From assembly GCA_028711925.1 (NCBI GenBank), contig JAQTRH010000041.1:1-8601 (forward strand): a stretch of DNA of 8,601 bases, read 5' to 3'. The stretch is from Candidatus Nanoarchaeia archaeon. Lineage in GTDB: Archaea > Nanobdellota > Nanobdellia > Woesearchaeales > CG1-02-33-12. Under the pieces are notes generated by a model. That model saw only the letters and a list, made by a program, of their open reading frames with translations. It had not been told where the DNA came from and ran no database searches. This document shows, in pieces, positions 1 to 6,677 of the stretch (positions are counted from its first letter, which is position 1; each line of letters starts with the position of its first letter). Position numbers and translations under genes: made by a program.

Positions 1-454
1 TCCATATTGGAGAATTGCAAGAGATGTTGCCCCCAAGCTTGGATATCCTAAAACAGCTGCAATACACAATGTGTTTTTGCCTTCACTTACAGGACCAAGG
101 GGAAAGATGTCAACTTCAACAAACATGGAATCAACAATATTCACGACAGATGATGAAAAAACAGTGAGAAAAAAAGTCATGAAATATGCCTTTTCTGGAG
201 GAAAAGACACTGTTGAAGAGCACAGGAAGCACGGCGGAAATCCAGATATAGACTCTTCATACCAGTGGCTCAGGTTTTTTGAGGAAGATGATAAAAAATT
301 AAAAAAAATATACGAAGATTATAAGTCAGGAGGATTACTCTCAGGGGAATTAAAGCAGATACTTGTTGACAAACTTAATAATTTCCTTGCAAAGCACCAA
401 AAAAACAAGGAAAAAGCAAGAGACAAGCTCGATAAATTTTTGCTTAAAGATTAA
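1..454 (+). CDS. trpS: Tryptophan-tRNA ligase (TrpRS), archaeal/eukaryotic type, C-terminal part
   Basis: The 3' end of a gene entering from the left edge. Reading starts in frame at base 2 and gives 150 residues to a TAA at 452-454. TrpRS charges tRNA(Trp) with tryptophan in the cytoplasm. Family marks seen: PYWRIARDVAPKLGYPK near the start, matching the DPYFRxTRDVAPRxGYPKP block of archaeal and eukaryotic TrpRS; the class I signature KMSTS at fragment residues 35-39 (commonly KMSAS in this family); then AFSGGKDTVEEHRKHGG, a FFEEDDKKL block, and SGGLLSGELKQIL in the C-terminal helical region. The end of the protein is complete. The N-terminal half, including the HIGH-like motif, lies outside the window. 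The only small deviation is Thr for Ala in KMSxS, which is conservative. The next gene starts 15 nt downstream and is probably co-transcribed. Identification is firm from several collinear family blocks. Confidence 0.94.
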   Translation, partial: PYWRIARDVAPKLGYPKTAAIHNVFLPSLTGPRGKMSTSTNMESTIFTTDDEKTVRKKVMKYAFSGGKDTVEEHRKHGGNPDIDSSYQWLRFFEEDDKKLKKIYEDYKSGGLLSGELKQILVDKLNNFLAKHQKNKEKARDKLDKFLLKD

Positions 455-457
455 AAA

Positions 458-463
458 GAGGTG
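458..463 (+). promoter_or_regulatory. Ribosome binding site of the 65-residue membrane protein
   Basis: GAGGTG lies 5 nt before the ATG at 469 and matches the archaeal anti-Shine-Dalgarno sequence. It sits in the 14-nt gap after the trpS stop codon. This supports the ATG at 469 as the real start and the short frame as a real gene. Confidence 0.8.
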
Positions 464-468
464 TTAAA

Positions 469-666
469 ATGAAAAAAACAAAAAAGCCAGTTTTTCAGCC
501 ATTGCCAGGAACATTTATGATGATGGGAATCATCGGTTTTACAATTTCCTTGATATACTCTATATCTGGGAAGCTTGACCTAAGCTGGGGAGTGTCATTT
601 ATCCTTGTATTCCTGATAATTATATTGGCTTCAATAAAGTCAATGACCCCAACTGGAAAAATTTAG
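469..666 (+). CDS. Small two-helix membrane protein of unknown function
   Basis: A 65-residue protein that I do not recognise. It has a basic N-terminus (MKKTKKP), a Pro/Gly turn (PLPGTF), and two hydrophobic segments at about residues 14-32 (MMMGIIGFTISLIYSI) and 40-56 (GVSFILVFLIIILASI), with a short SGKLDLSW loop between them. By the positive-inside rule both ends are probably cytoplasmic. It has a good ribosome site and follows trpS by 15 nt, so it is likely the last gene of that operon. Its TAG stop at 664-666 overlaps the TAA stop of the convergent ATPase gene, sharing bases 663-666. No Cys, His or catalytic motif suggests an enzyme. It could be a small integral subunit or a membrane-stress protein, but the sequence does not decide. 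Confidence 0.8.
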   Translation: MKKTKKPVFQPLPGTFMMMGIIGFTISLIYSISGKLDLSWGVSFILVFLIIILASIKSMTPTGKI

Positions 667-1982
667 AATTGAAAGCCTTTTCTTTTACTTTTCATTGCAG
701 TTGGAGCTTCTCCACCATGCCATGTTATTCTGGGCCTTACCATCATAGGATAGATTTTTTCATTTGTGTCATCAAATATCAAAGCAGCACCCTTTACTCT
801 TGGCATATCATTTAACTGAGAGTCAAGACCCTTCCTCATATAGCTTTGCATAAGCGCACTTAATGCATCAATATCAATTTTTGCTGTTATCCTGTGGGAG
901 ATTACAGCATCAGACTGGGTAATAACATCTGTATGTATCTGGCCGGGCTGCTGAGACGCCAATACTAATGATATTCCGGGTTGCCTACCTTCTCTGAGTA
1001 TAGTTATCAAGGCATTGCTTGCTGATGTTTTGCCCTCTTTAGGCAGGAATTCATGCGCTTCATCCACCATGAGCCAGACCATTGGCCTTTTTTCTTCTTC
1101 AGGAATTTCCTCATCAAACAAGGTTGTTGTATTTTTTATTGATTTATGCTCCTCTGCTCTTCTTGCAACCATCCTTTCCCTGAAAAGCTTTTGGGCAACA
1201 AGGCCGATGACCAAAGCACTTATATTTTTGCTTCCTGGCAAGGTTGCATAACAGCTAACATCAAGTACTGTTATCTTACCTGGTATAACAAGGTCATTTA
1301 ATGCTGTTCCCTTGTCACTAAACAACCCCCATTTATTTGCCGCCTCAAACCTGTTTTGAACAGCATCTTTAATACTATTATCAAACTTCTTGTTATTTTT
1401 TATTTCATTTATTATATCATCCATTGAAAAATTATCCTTTTTTTCTCTTAGGTTAGTTATTGTTCTTTCTATCAACACTCCCATAGGAGTGGTTATTGGT
1501 ACTTCAAATGTCATACACCAATCAACAGGATCAAATTCAGAAGGGAGAATTGAAAAAGCATAATCTGTAGGTATCCCTTTGTCTTTAAACTCCTTGAAAT
1601 AACCTGTTGGCGTGAATATCTTGACATCAAATCCAGAGGGCTTTATTTCCCATTCATCAAGAAGTTCTTCATCTTTTTTGTTTGCATACTTCATGGTCCA
1701 GTATATCCCCATGGTGTCAAGAATTATAACACTGAGGTTTTTTGCTATCTCTTCAGGAAGGGTTGCCATTCCCTCTGCTATAACTCCTAGAGTATAGGAT
1801 TTTCCGCTGCCTCTTTTTCCGCATACAAAAACAACATGCGACCTTACAACATCAAGGTGTATGGGGTTGTAAAGGGAAGTAGTCTGCCCCATCTTTACAA
1901 ACTGCTTTCCAAGAAGGATTGTTCCATCAAGCTTGAATTGGATTCTGTCCTTTTCATTTCGTCCAATGATTATTTCATACAT
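663..1982 (-). CDS. HerA-like P-loop ATPase (DUF87 type)
   Basis: A 439-residue ATPase of the HerA/FtsK superfamily, whose hexameric members translocate DNA; HerA itself works with NurA and Mre11-Rad50 in DNA end resection. Seen: a short beta-rich N-terminus (about 1-45) that may be a reduced HAS-barrel; Walker A GKRGSGKS at 55-62; an ILDTMGIYW strand at 87-95 typical of DUF87 proteins; Walker B MVWLMVDEAHEFLP at 301-314 with Asp307 and Glu308; and ILREGRQPGISLVLASQQPG at 328-347, which holds the arginine and glutamine sensor region of HerA proteins. It has no transmembrane segment, so it is cytoplasmic or peripheral. The ATG at 1982 is preceded by a TATA-like element about 24 nt upstream, fitting a leaderless mRNA. 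The gene follows the large surface protein gene by 52 nt on the same strand. No NurA, Mre11 or Rad50 lies nearby, so it may be a paralogue rather than true HerA. The family is secure; the exact role is not. Confidence 0.88.
   Translation of the reverse strand: MYEIIIGRNEKDRIQFKLDGTILLGKQFVKMGQTTSLYNPIHLDVVRSHVVFVCGKRGSGKSYTLGVIAEGMATLPEEIAKNLSVIILDTMGIYWTMKYANKKDEELLDEWEIKPSGFDVKIFTPTGYFKEFKDKGIPTDYAFSILPSEFDPVDWCMTFEVPITTPMGVLIERTITNLREKKDNFSMDDIINEIKNNKKFDNSIKDAVQNRFEAANKWGLFSDKGTALNDLVIPGKITVLDVSCYATLPGSKNISALVIGLVAQKLFRERMVARRAEEHKSIKNTTTLFDEEIPEEEKRPMVWLMVDEAHEFLPKEGKTSASNALITILREGRQPGISLVLASQQPGQIHTDVITQSDAVISHRITAKIDIDALSALMQSYMRKGLDSQLNDMPRVKGAALIFDDTNEKIYPMMVRPRITWHGGEAPTAMKSKRKGFQF
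678..692 (+). terminator. T-rich tract, possible terminator for the trpS operon
   Basis: Three T4 runs in 15 bases lie just after the stop of the 65-residue gene, inside the 3' end of the opposing ATPase gene. Oligo-T tracts terminate transcription in many archaea without a hairpin, so this is the natural stop for the + strand transcript. The call rests on base composition and position only. Confidence 0.35.
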
Positions 1983-2002
1983 AAAAAAACAAAGAAACCT
2001 TT

Positions 2003-2010
2003 AATATAAA
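2003..2010 (-). promoter_or_regulatory. TATA-like element of the HerA-like gene
   Basis: On the minus strand this reads TTTATATT within AATATTTATATTA. It is centred about 24-25 nt before the ATG at 1982, close to the spacing expected between an archaeal TATA box and a transcription start at the start codon. There is no well-placed Shine-Dalgarno sequence, only AAAGG about 13 nt before the ATG. This suggests a leaderless transcript independent of the upstream gene, although read-through is also possible. Confidence 0.5.
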
Positions 2011-2034
2011 TATTTGTTGGATTTTATTGTTCAA

Positions 2035-5000
2035 TCACTTTTTATACTTTTTGAGTTCTTCAGAAGCTACTCTGGATAATCTTTTAAAAACATCCTCTTT
2101 GCTATCAGGCTTTTTCTTTTTTGTTATTTTTTTAGCTGAGTCTTTTATCTCCTTTTTATCTTGACTTTTAACCGGCTCTTTGATTATTTTTGTTTCCACA
2201 ACGTCAAGCCTTTTGTTTATCCTATTTTTTATATCACTTTTTGGCTTTGATTGGAAAGTGCCGAATATTTTATCATGGTCTTTAAAGCGTTGTCTGTCTT
2301 TTCTTAAATTTTCCATTGATTGTCTTCTTCTGATTTCAATCGAGCTTCCACGAGGCTTTAATGGCATTGGCGGCATGAACAAATGTTTGGATGGCTTTTT
2401 CTTTGATTTTTTTGAATGCTTTTGAACAAGGTAAATTATTCCTGCAAACAATAATATTATCCCCGCAATCAGAAGAAGCCACGGTAACCATCTGCATTTT
2501 GGCTTGTCATCAGGATCAGATGGATTTGTACCATGAATTTTTATTTCATCATAGTCTGAATAACCATCCCCATCCGTGTCTGGATTTGTTGGGTCAGTGC
2601 CATATTTATATTCCTCTAAATTTGTCAGACCATCACCATCTTTGTCTTCATTTGCATCATTAAACTCAGGATTTAGCCCATGCTTTCTTTCCCAATCGTC
2701 AGGCATCCCATCCCCATCCTTATCAGAATCGCAAACATCTCCCTTGCCATCATTATCCAAATCTCTTTGGTCTGGGTTATAATGATAAGGGCAGTTATCT
2801 TCTTTATCAGGAATCTCGTCACCATCGCTATCTTTTTCTATAGAAGTGCAATAACCATTATCACAATTTCCTGATATGCAGTCACTATCAAATTCGCATT
2901 TTTTTCCATCCTGGCAGGAGGGGCATTCTCCGCCGCAGTCAACATCCGTTTCACCGGAATCCAGTTTATTGTTTTGGCAGTAATTAATTCCGATACATAC
3001 TCCATTAAAACATTCACCTGACTTACAGTCAGAGTCTTCTTTACATGACTTATCTAAACTGCATTTTGGGCATATTAGTCCGCCACAGTCAACATCAGTC
3101 TCATCACCATTTTTGATTTTATCATTACATGCTGGCTTCTGACAAATGCCCTCATAACAGAACCTGCTTATGCAATCATCATCAACCAGGCATTTACTTC
3201 CATGAGTACATGGGGGGCATTCTCCACCGCAGTCAACATCCGTCTCATTTTGCCCTAATACCTCATCCATGCAATCAGCAGGAGTTTTTGAAATGTTTAC
3301 AGTTATGCCATCACTAATTCCTTCTTCACTTTCAAGACCAACCATATCATATGCTTTTACTGTGAAAAAATATTTTTCACCATCACTTAAATTAAGATCA
3401 TCTCCATCATTATCTTCATTAATAGTTATCCATTCATCATTATCTCTGCTTTTTGTCCAGTTAATTATTAAATTTTTAGATGAATCCTCAAGCTTGTAAT
3501 AGACATAGTCTATCCCTGAATTATATCCTGAACTGGATAAATTATCCTCTGAATTCCATTTTACACGAAGTCTATCTGTCCTGTATGTAAACTCAGACTC
3601 ATTAAGAGTGCTTGAGTCATCCACCTCTGGTTTTGATGGAGGGGTTTTATCAACATGGAATGTTACTGTTTCAATTCCTGATTCATAACCTCCAATTATG
3701 CTATAACATTTAATATAGTAAATGTACTTGCCTTCTTTTTGAAAGATTATAACCTGGTTGTGTGTTTTTCCACGAGTAATGCTGAAATCATTAGCATTAC
3801 CAATTTCTTCTAACTTTGTTGTATATGTACAGACTGAATCTTTGTTTGTAGTTACATTAAGCAGTACATCAAGCTCTTTTGTATACCTTTGTAATGGCTC
3901 TGCATTAATTGTAACATCAGCATTAAGGTTAACACTAACAACAAGGGGTCCAGCTGGTTCTGAAAATAATCCGGCCTTGTTTTTGCAGAGAGCATAGAAT
4001 GGATAATCCTTTGTTTCATCTGAAAAGAACTTTGAAAATTGATTAATTTTTTTGAAAGATGAATCCTCAAGAATTAAAAAGTTTGAATTCAAAAGTGATT
4101 TAAACGTTTCATAGTCTTCTGATTTGTTGTAAACTTCACATATTGATTCATCATCTGTTCTAACAATAAGATTTTTTTCGAGAGGCCTTTCATATATCTG
4201 TGATCCACCATAGGCATAAAATTCAAGTATTGAAGGAGCGGTTTCATCAATTGACAAACTGAACTTTCCTACTTGGTTTTCATCCGGATGTAAAGCTCCG
4301 TATTTGCACCTCACATAAAGAGTATAAGACCTGAAAGCGCTTATTTGATAATCATTAACTTTGTGTTCTGTTCCTCCTGTTGAATCAAAATTACTCATTT
4401 CTTCATACTTTGGAACAATCATTTCATCTAAGACAACAGAGAACTTGCATTCTGCATTATATTCAGTTTCAACTACAATATCAAAAGGGTTTTCTTTTGA
4501 AACTCCATGCAATGGGCTGACTAAAGAAATTTTGTTGAGGTCATAAGGGATACAGCATTTAGCATATTGCTCACAGCTATATTCTTTTTCTAGTTCATTT
4601 TGGCTGCATCCATCTATATCTAATCTACATATCCCTCCCTTTAATTCACACTCAGTTGGCGGGCAATCTTGAGCACAGTTTTTTGAATCTTCATAAGGTT
4701 TATCACAATTACCATCCCCGCAGTAAGAACCATATCTCTCTATTTCTACACAACTTTCACTGCAATATACACAGCTGCCATCGTATGAAGGATTACATAA
4801 TACACCATTGTTATTGCCATCATCACATTCTTCACCAGTATTGATAGTTCCATCACCACATTCACCCGGCTCTAGTGGACAGTCCCTGAGACAGTTTATT
4901 GAATTCTCATCGCCTTCACATATTCCATCACCGCATTCAGTTGTTTCTGTTAGACAATCTTCAGGACAATTGATTAAATTCTCGTCAGAATCGCATATCC

Positions 5001-5877
5001 CGTTGCCACACTCAGGGGGGTTTGCTGAACAGTCTTGAGGACAACTGGCTGGAGTCTCCTCAGAATCACAAGTATTATCACCACAGTAAGAACCATATCT
5101 CTCTATTTCTACACAACTTTCACTGCAATATACACAGCTGCCATCGTATGAAGGATTACATAATACACCATTGTTATTGCCATCATCACATTCTTCACCA
5201 GTATTGATAGTTCCATCACCACAATATGGTTCAACTGATCCATCACCATACCATATATTCAAGTACACCTTATCAAACCTTTTCAGGTTTATTTCATCCT
5301 CATTTTCTGCTTTGAGCAAAATACCTCTTTTATTTTCTATTAAGTAATTTATTATAGAAGTTATGTCAAATGAGTATTCATTTTTTACGTATTCAGGATC
5401 AACAATTGAATCATAAGGTGATATTTCAAATAAATACTCATAGTTTTCATCAATATCATTTGAATCAACAACATTTTTATCATATCCCGGCTTGTTGTTC
5501 CATGTTACTGTGTAAAAACTCCAGCTTTGATTTACCTTGTGAAGATTTACCTTTTGGTTTCCAAAATCATCACCTTCTTCTGGTGGCAGGTTATTTATTA
5601 CAAGTTCTGCTTTTTTTATTTCAACATTTTCAATACTTCTTAAGTCAAAGTTTATCAATGACCTAACTTTTGTTCCTACTGGTAAAACCCCAGTATAAAA
5701 ATCAATATTTAATCTGTAATTATCATCAGGGAATTTTTCATTAATTATGATATATTCTCCTTGGATTGTTAGATCTGCAGTAGAAGTATCAGCAACTACA
5801 GCTGCAAAGATGATAATATTAATTAAGAAAAAATGAATTAATAATGTTAAAAATATTTTTTTTATTTTGTGGTCCAT
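2035..5877 (-). CDS. Giant modular Cys-rich surface protein, membrane-anchored with basic tail
   Basis: A 1280-residue protein, probably a type I membrane protein exposed on the cell surface. Modules in order: signal peptide about 1-29 (hydrophobic 9-29); DNRLRE-like beta domain about 36-210, with NQSWSFYTVTWNNKP at 116-130; first Cys-rich region 219-442 with 34 Cys, made of two near-identical six-Cys units (219-255, 340-376), four four-Cys units of the form CGDGxCDxxExxxNCPxDC (265, 290, 315, 386), and a CELKGGIC...CC unit; three tandem beta domains about 447-743, each with one Cys pair (477/524, 580/631, 683/724); an FN3-like domain about 744-862; three eight-Cys units built on ETDVDCGGxCPxC (869-912, 917-961, 967-1010); five TSP3/EF-like DxDxDG loops (1016-1111) likely to bind calcium; a transmembrane helix about 1131-1151; and a 128-residue cytoplasmic tail with 44 Lys/Arg. 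Nine N-glycosylation sequons all lie before residue 880. It has a clear ribosome site and a TATA box. Adhesion or cell-cell contact is plausible but inferred; the ligand is unknown. Confidence 0.9.
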   Translation of the reverse strand: MDHKIKKIFLTLLIHFFLINIIIFAAVVADTSTADLTIQGEYIIINEKFPDDNYRLNIDFYTGVLPVGTKVRSLINFDLRSIENVEIKKAELVINNLPPEEGDDFGNQKVNLHKVNQSWSFYTVTWNNKPGYDKNVVDSNDIDENYEYLFEISPYDSIVDPEYVKNEYSFDITSIINYLIENKRGILLKAENEDEINLKRFDKVYLNIWYGDGSVEPYCGDGTINTGEECDDGNNNGVLCNPSYDGSCVYCSESCVEIERYGSYCGDNTCDSEETPASCPQDCSANPPECGNGICDSDENLINCPEDCLTETTECGDGICEGDENSINCLRDCPLEPGECGDGTINTGEECDDGNNNGVLCNPSYDGSCVYCSESCVEIERYGSYCGDGNCDKPYEDSKNCAQDCPPTECELKGGICRLDIDGCSQNELEKEYSCEQYAKCCIPYDLNKISLVSPLHGVSKENPFDIVVETEYNAECKFSVVLDEMIVPKYEEMSNFDSTGGTEHKVNDYQISAFRSYTLYVRCKYGALHPDENQVGKFSLSIDETAPSILEFYAYGGSQIYERPLEKNLIVRTDDESICEVYNKSEDYETFKSLLNSNFLILEDSSFKKINQFSKFFSDETKDYPFYALCKNKAGLFSEPAGPLVVSVNLNADVTINAEPLQRYTKELDVLLNVTTNKDSVCTYTTKLEEIGNANDFSITRGKTHNQVIIFQKEGKYIYYIKCYSIIGGYESGIETVTFHVDKTPPSKPEVDDSSTLNESEFTYRTDRLRVKWNSEDNLSSSGYNSGIDYVYYKLEDSSKNLIINWTKSRDNDEWITINEDNDGDDLNLSDGEKYFFTVKAYDMVGLESEEGISDGITVNISKTPADCMDEVLGQNETDVDCGGECPPCTHGSKCLVDDDCISRFCYEGICQKPACNDKIKNGDETDVDCGGLICPKCSLDKSCKEDSDCKSGECFNGVCIGINYCQNNKLDSGETDVDCGGECPSCQDGKKCEFDSDCISGNCDNGYCTSIEKDSDGDEIPDKEDNCPYHYNPDQRDLDNDGKGDVCDSDKDGDGMPDDWERKHGLNPEFNDANEDKDGDGLTNLEEYKYGTDPTNPDTDGDGYSDYDEIKIHGTNPSDPDDKPKCRWLPWLLLIAGIILLFAGIIYLVQKHSKKSKKKPSKHLFMPPMPLKPRGSSIEIRRRQSMENLRKDRQRFKDHDKIFGTFQSKPKSDIKNRINKRLDVVETKIIKEPVKSQDKKEIKDSAKKITKKKKPDSKEDVFKRLSRVASEELKKYKK
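4721..4860. repeat. 140-bp perfect direct repeat, copy A
   Basis: Identical base for base to 5084-5223, at a distance of 363 bp (exactly 121 codons). It encodes residues 340-386 of the surface protein, including the motif TINTGEECDDGNNNG. Identity stops sharply at both ends: the flanking base differs at each side. Because synonymous positions are also identical, the duplication is recent or has been kept uniform by gene conversion. Confidence 0.95.
5084..5223. repeat. 140-bp perfect direct repeat, copy B
   Basis: The second copy of the repeat at 4721-4860, in the same orientation, encoding residues 219-265 of the surface protein. The 223 bp between the copies encode one diverged and two similar four-Cys units. 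Recombination between the copies would remove exactly 121 codons and leave the reading frame open. Confidence 0.95.
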
Positions 5878-5883
5878 ACATCA

Positions 5884-5888
5884 ACCTC
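5884..5888 (-). promoter_or_regulatory. Ribosome binding site of the surface protein gene
   Basis: On the minus strand this reads GAGGT within AAGAGGTTGATGTATG, ending 6 nt before the ATG at 5877. It fixes that ATG as the start. The signal peptide begins directly at this Met (MDHKIKK followed by a hydrophobic core), which agrees. Confidence 0.8.
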
Positions 5889-5913
5889 TTTTATTGCTAT
5901 TTAATTATGAATG

Positions 5914-5923
5914 AAATATTTAT
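5914..5923 (-). promoter_or_regulatory. TATA-like element of the surface protein gene
   Basis: ATAAATATTT on the minus strand is centred about 41 nt before the ATG. A start site about 26 nt downstream would leave a leader of roughly 15 nt that still contains the GAGGT ribosome site. Position and composition are right, but the region is AT-rich and offers other candidates. Confidence 0.45.
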
Positions 5924-5976
5924 CTTAGCTTCTAATTTATCTGTTTCTTATTTCAATACCTTTTACTAATTTGTTA

Positions 5977-5992
5977 TAATAGTTTACTATTA
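5977..5992. repeat. Inverted repeat between divergent genes, possible operator
   Basis: TAATAG and CTATTA form a perfect 6-bp inverted repeat around a 4-base TTTA centre, in the 227-bp gap between the surface protein gene and the translin-like operon. A perfect palindrome, ATATTAATAT, follows at 5997-6006. Both could bind a dimeric regulator, but palindromes this short are expected by chance in AT-rich DNA. Confidence 0.25.
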
Positions 5993-6009
5993 CTCAATAT
6001 TAATATACA

Positions 6010-6017
6010 TATATAAA
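6010..6017 (+). promoter_or_regulatory. Upstream TATA-like box (TATATAAA)
   Basis: A consensus-like TATATAAA about 90 nt before the translin-like start. The same octamer recurs at 6051-6058. Initiation about 26 nt downstream would give a leader of roughly 65 nt, or a short separate RNA. No ORF of note follows before 6105. It may be a secondary promoter or chance. Confidence 0.3.
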
Positions 6018-6050
6018 ACTTTCTTTTAAATACGATTTTTTACTTTGAGA

Positions 6051-6058
6051 TATATAAA
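6051..6058 (+). promoter_or_regulatory. Second TATATAAA box
   Basis: The same octamer as at 6010-6017. Its predicted start site, near 6081, would give a leader of about 24 nt without a Shine-Dalgarno sequence. The element at 6071-6078 fits the start codon better, so this one is ranked second for the operon. Confidence 0.35.
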
Positions 6059-6070
6059 CATTAAAAAAGG

Positions 6071-6078
6071 TTTAAATA
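6071..6078 (+). promoter_or_regulatory. BRE plus TATA promoter of the translin-like operon
   Basis: TTTAAATA is preceded directly by the purine-rich AAAAAAGG (6063-6070), as in an archaeal BRE-TATA pair. Its centre is about 30 nt before the ATG at 6105, so a start site some 26 nt downstream falls within a few bases of the start codon. There is no Shine-Dalgarno sequence, so a leaderless or nearly leaderless mRNA is expected. Confidence 0.6.
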
Positions 6079-6104
6079 TGACTTAATATTCTATTATAGC
6101 TAAA

Positions 6105-6677
6105 ATGGCAAACAAAAAGGATTTTGAAAATATGAGGAAAGAGCTTGAAGCTTTTGAGAAGCATCGTGAGATTGTTATCAGTAAATCAAGGGAAGTGATA
6201 CAGCTTTCAAAAAAAATCATTTATGCAGTCCACAGGTTAGATATAAATTTAGCAGATAAGTTCCTGAAAGATATTAAACTAAGGTTGAATGAACTTAATA
6301 AGGAAGCATACAAAAGCCCGGAGCTTATCTACAATGGGCAATACAAGGTTGCAGTACAGGAGTTTGTTGAAGCGGCATGCTATCTTGAATTTGTTAAAAC
6401 TAAAGAAATTCCTTCTGCAAAACAGCTTAAGGTTAACACAGAAAGCTATATAGCAGGAATATGCGACTTAACAGGGGAACTTGTCAGAAAGGCAATAAAC
6501 TCTGCGATAAACAATGATTATGATGAGGCTTTATTGATAAAAAACTTTGTAAACGATTTATACAATGAATTAATGCTTTTTGACTTCAGAAACGAATTAA
6601 GAAGAAAGTTTGATTCAATAAAATACGATTTAAAGAAACTGGATGATGTTGCGCTTGGAATAAAATTGAAAAAATGA
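6105..6677 (+). CDS. Translin/Trax-like RNA-binding protein, putative endoribonuclease
   Basis: A 190-residue, wholly helical protein of the translin family (COG2178 type). Family features seen: REIVISKSREVIQLSKKIIYAVHR at about 21-44, matching the conserved R-x-I-x-x-S-R-x-x-x-x-x-K-x-x-I-x-x-x-H-R helix; QEFVEAACYLEF at 85-96, with Glu86 and Glu89; and GICDLTGELVRKA at 118-130, with Asp121 and Glu125. These acidic residues match the positions that form the metal site of Trax, so nuclease activity is likely retained. Eukaryotic translin and Trax assemble into the C3PO octamer, and archaeal Trax-like proteins also form octamers that cut RNA. Length is normal for archaeal members, which are shorter than human Trax. 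It is the first gene of an operon: its TGA stop overlaps the ATG of the next gene (ATGA, 6674-6677). The in vivo RNA target is unknown; the neighbours hint at tRNA. Confidence 0.85.
   Translation: MANKKDFENMRKELEAFEKHREIVISKSREVIQLSKKIIYAVHRLDINLADKFLKDIKLRLNELNKEAYKSPELIYNGQYKVAVQEFVEAACYLEFVKTKEIPSAKQLKVNTESYIAGICDLTGELVRKAINSAINNDYDEALLIKNFVNDLYNELMLFDFRNELRRKFDSIKYDLKKLDDVALGIKLKK

Noticed and set aside
511..616. ATGATGA followed by CTGA, resembling a C/D box sRNA
   Set aside because: The boxes lie within a coding frame, about 90 nt apart, without internal C'/D' boxes or terminal stem. The motifs are too short to be significant.
2180..2874. Several overlapping + strand ORFs of 60-90 codons opposite the TSP3 and tail region
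   Set aside because: They are shadows of the 1280-residue gene, with low-complexity Ser/Pro/His composition, no ribosome sites and no recognisable domain.
3852..4070. Minus-strand ORF of 72 codons within the surface protein gene
   Set aside because: It is another frame of the same strand, fully inside the long gene, without a ribosome site or family features.
4656..5207. Two + strand ORFs (4656-4844 and 5022-5207) sharing an identical C-terminal end
   Set aside because: They lie antisense to the surface protein gene, and the shared ending is just the 140-bp direct repeat read on the other strand. Their His-rich content reflects the reverse of Asp/Asn/Gly-rich codons.
4700..5240. Repeat pair considered as a possible CRISPR array or mobile-element ends
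   Set aside because: There are only two 140-bp units, in frame within a coding gene and in direct orientation, with no terminal inverted repeats, target duplications or cas/transposase genes.
5370..5666. + strand ORF of 98 codons opposite the DNRLRE-like domain
   Set aside because: It is antisense to a well-supported domain, its composition is typical of reversed coding sequence, and it has no start signals.
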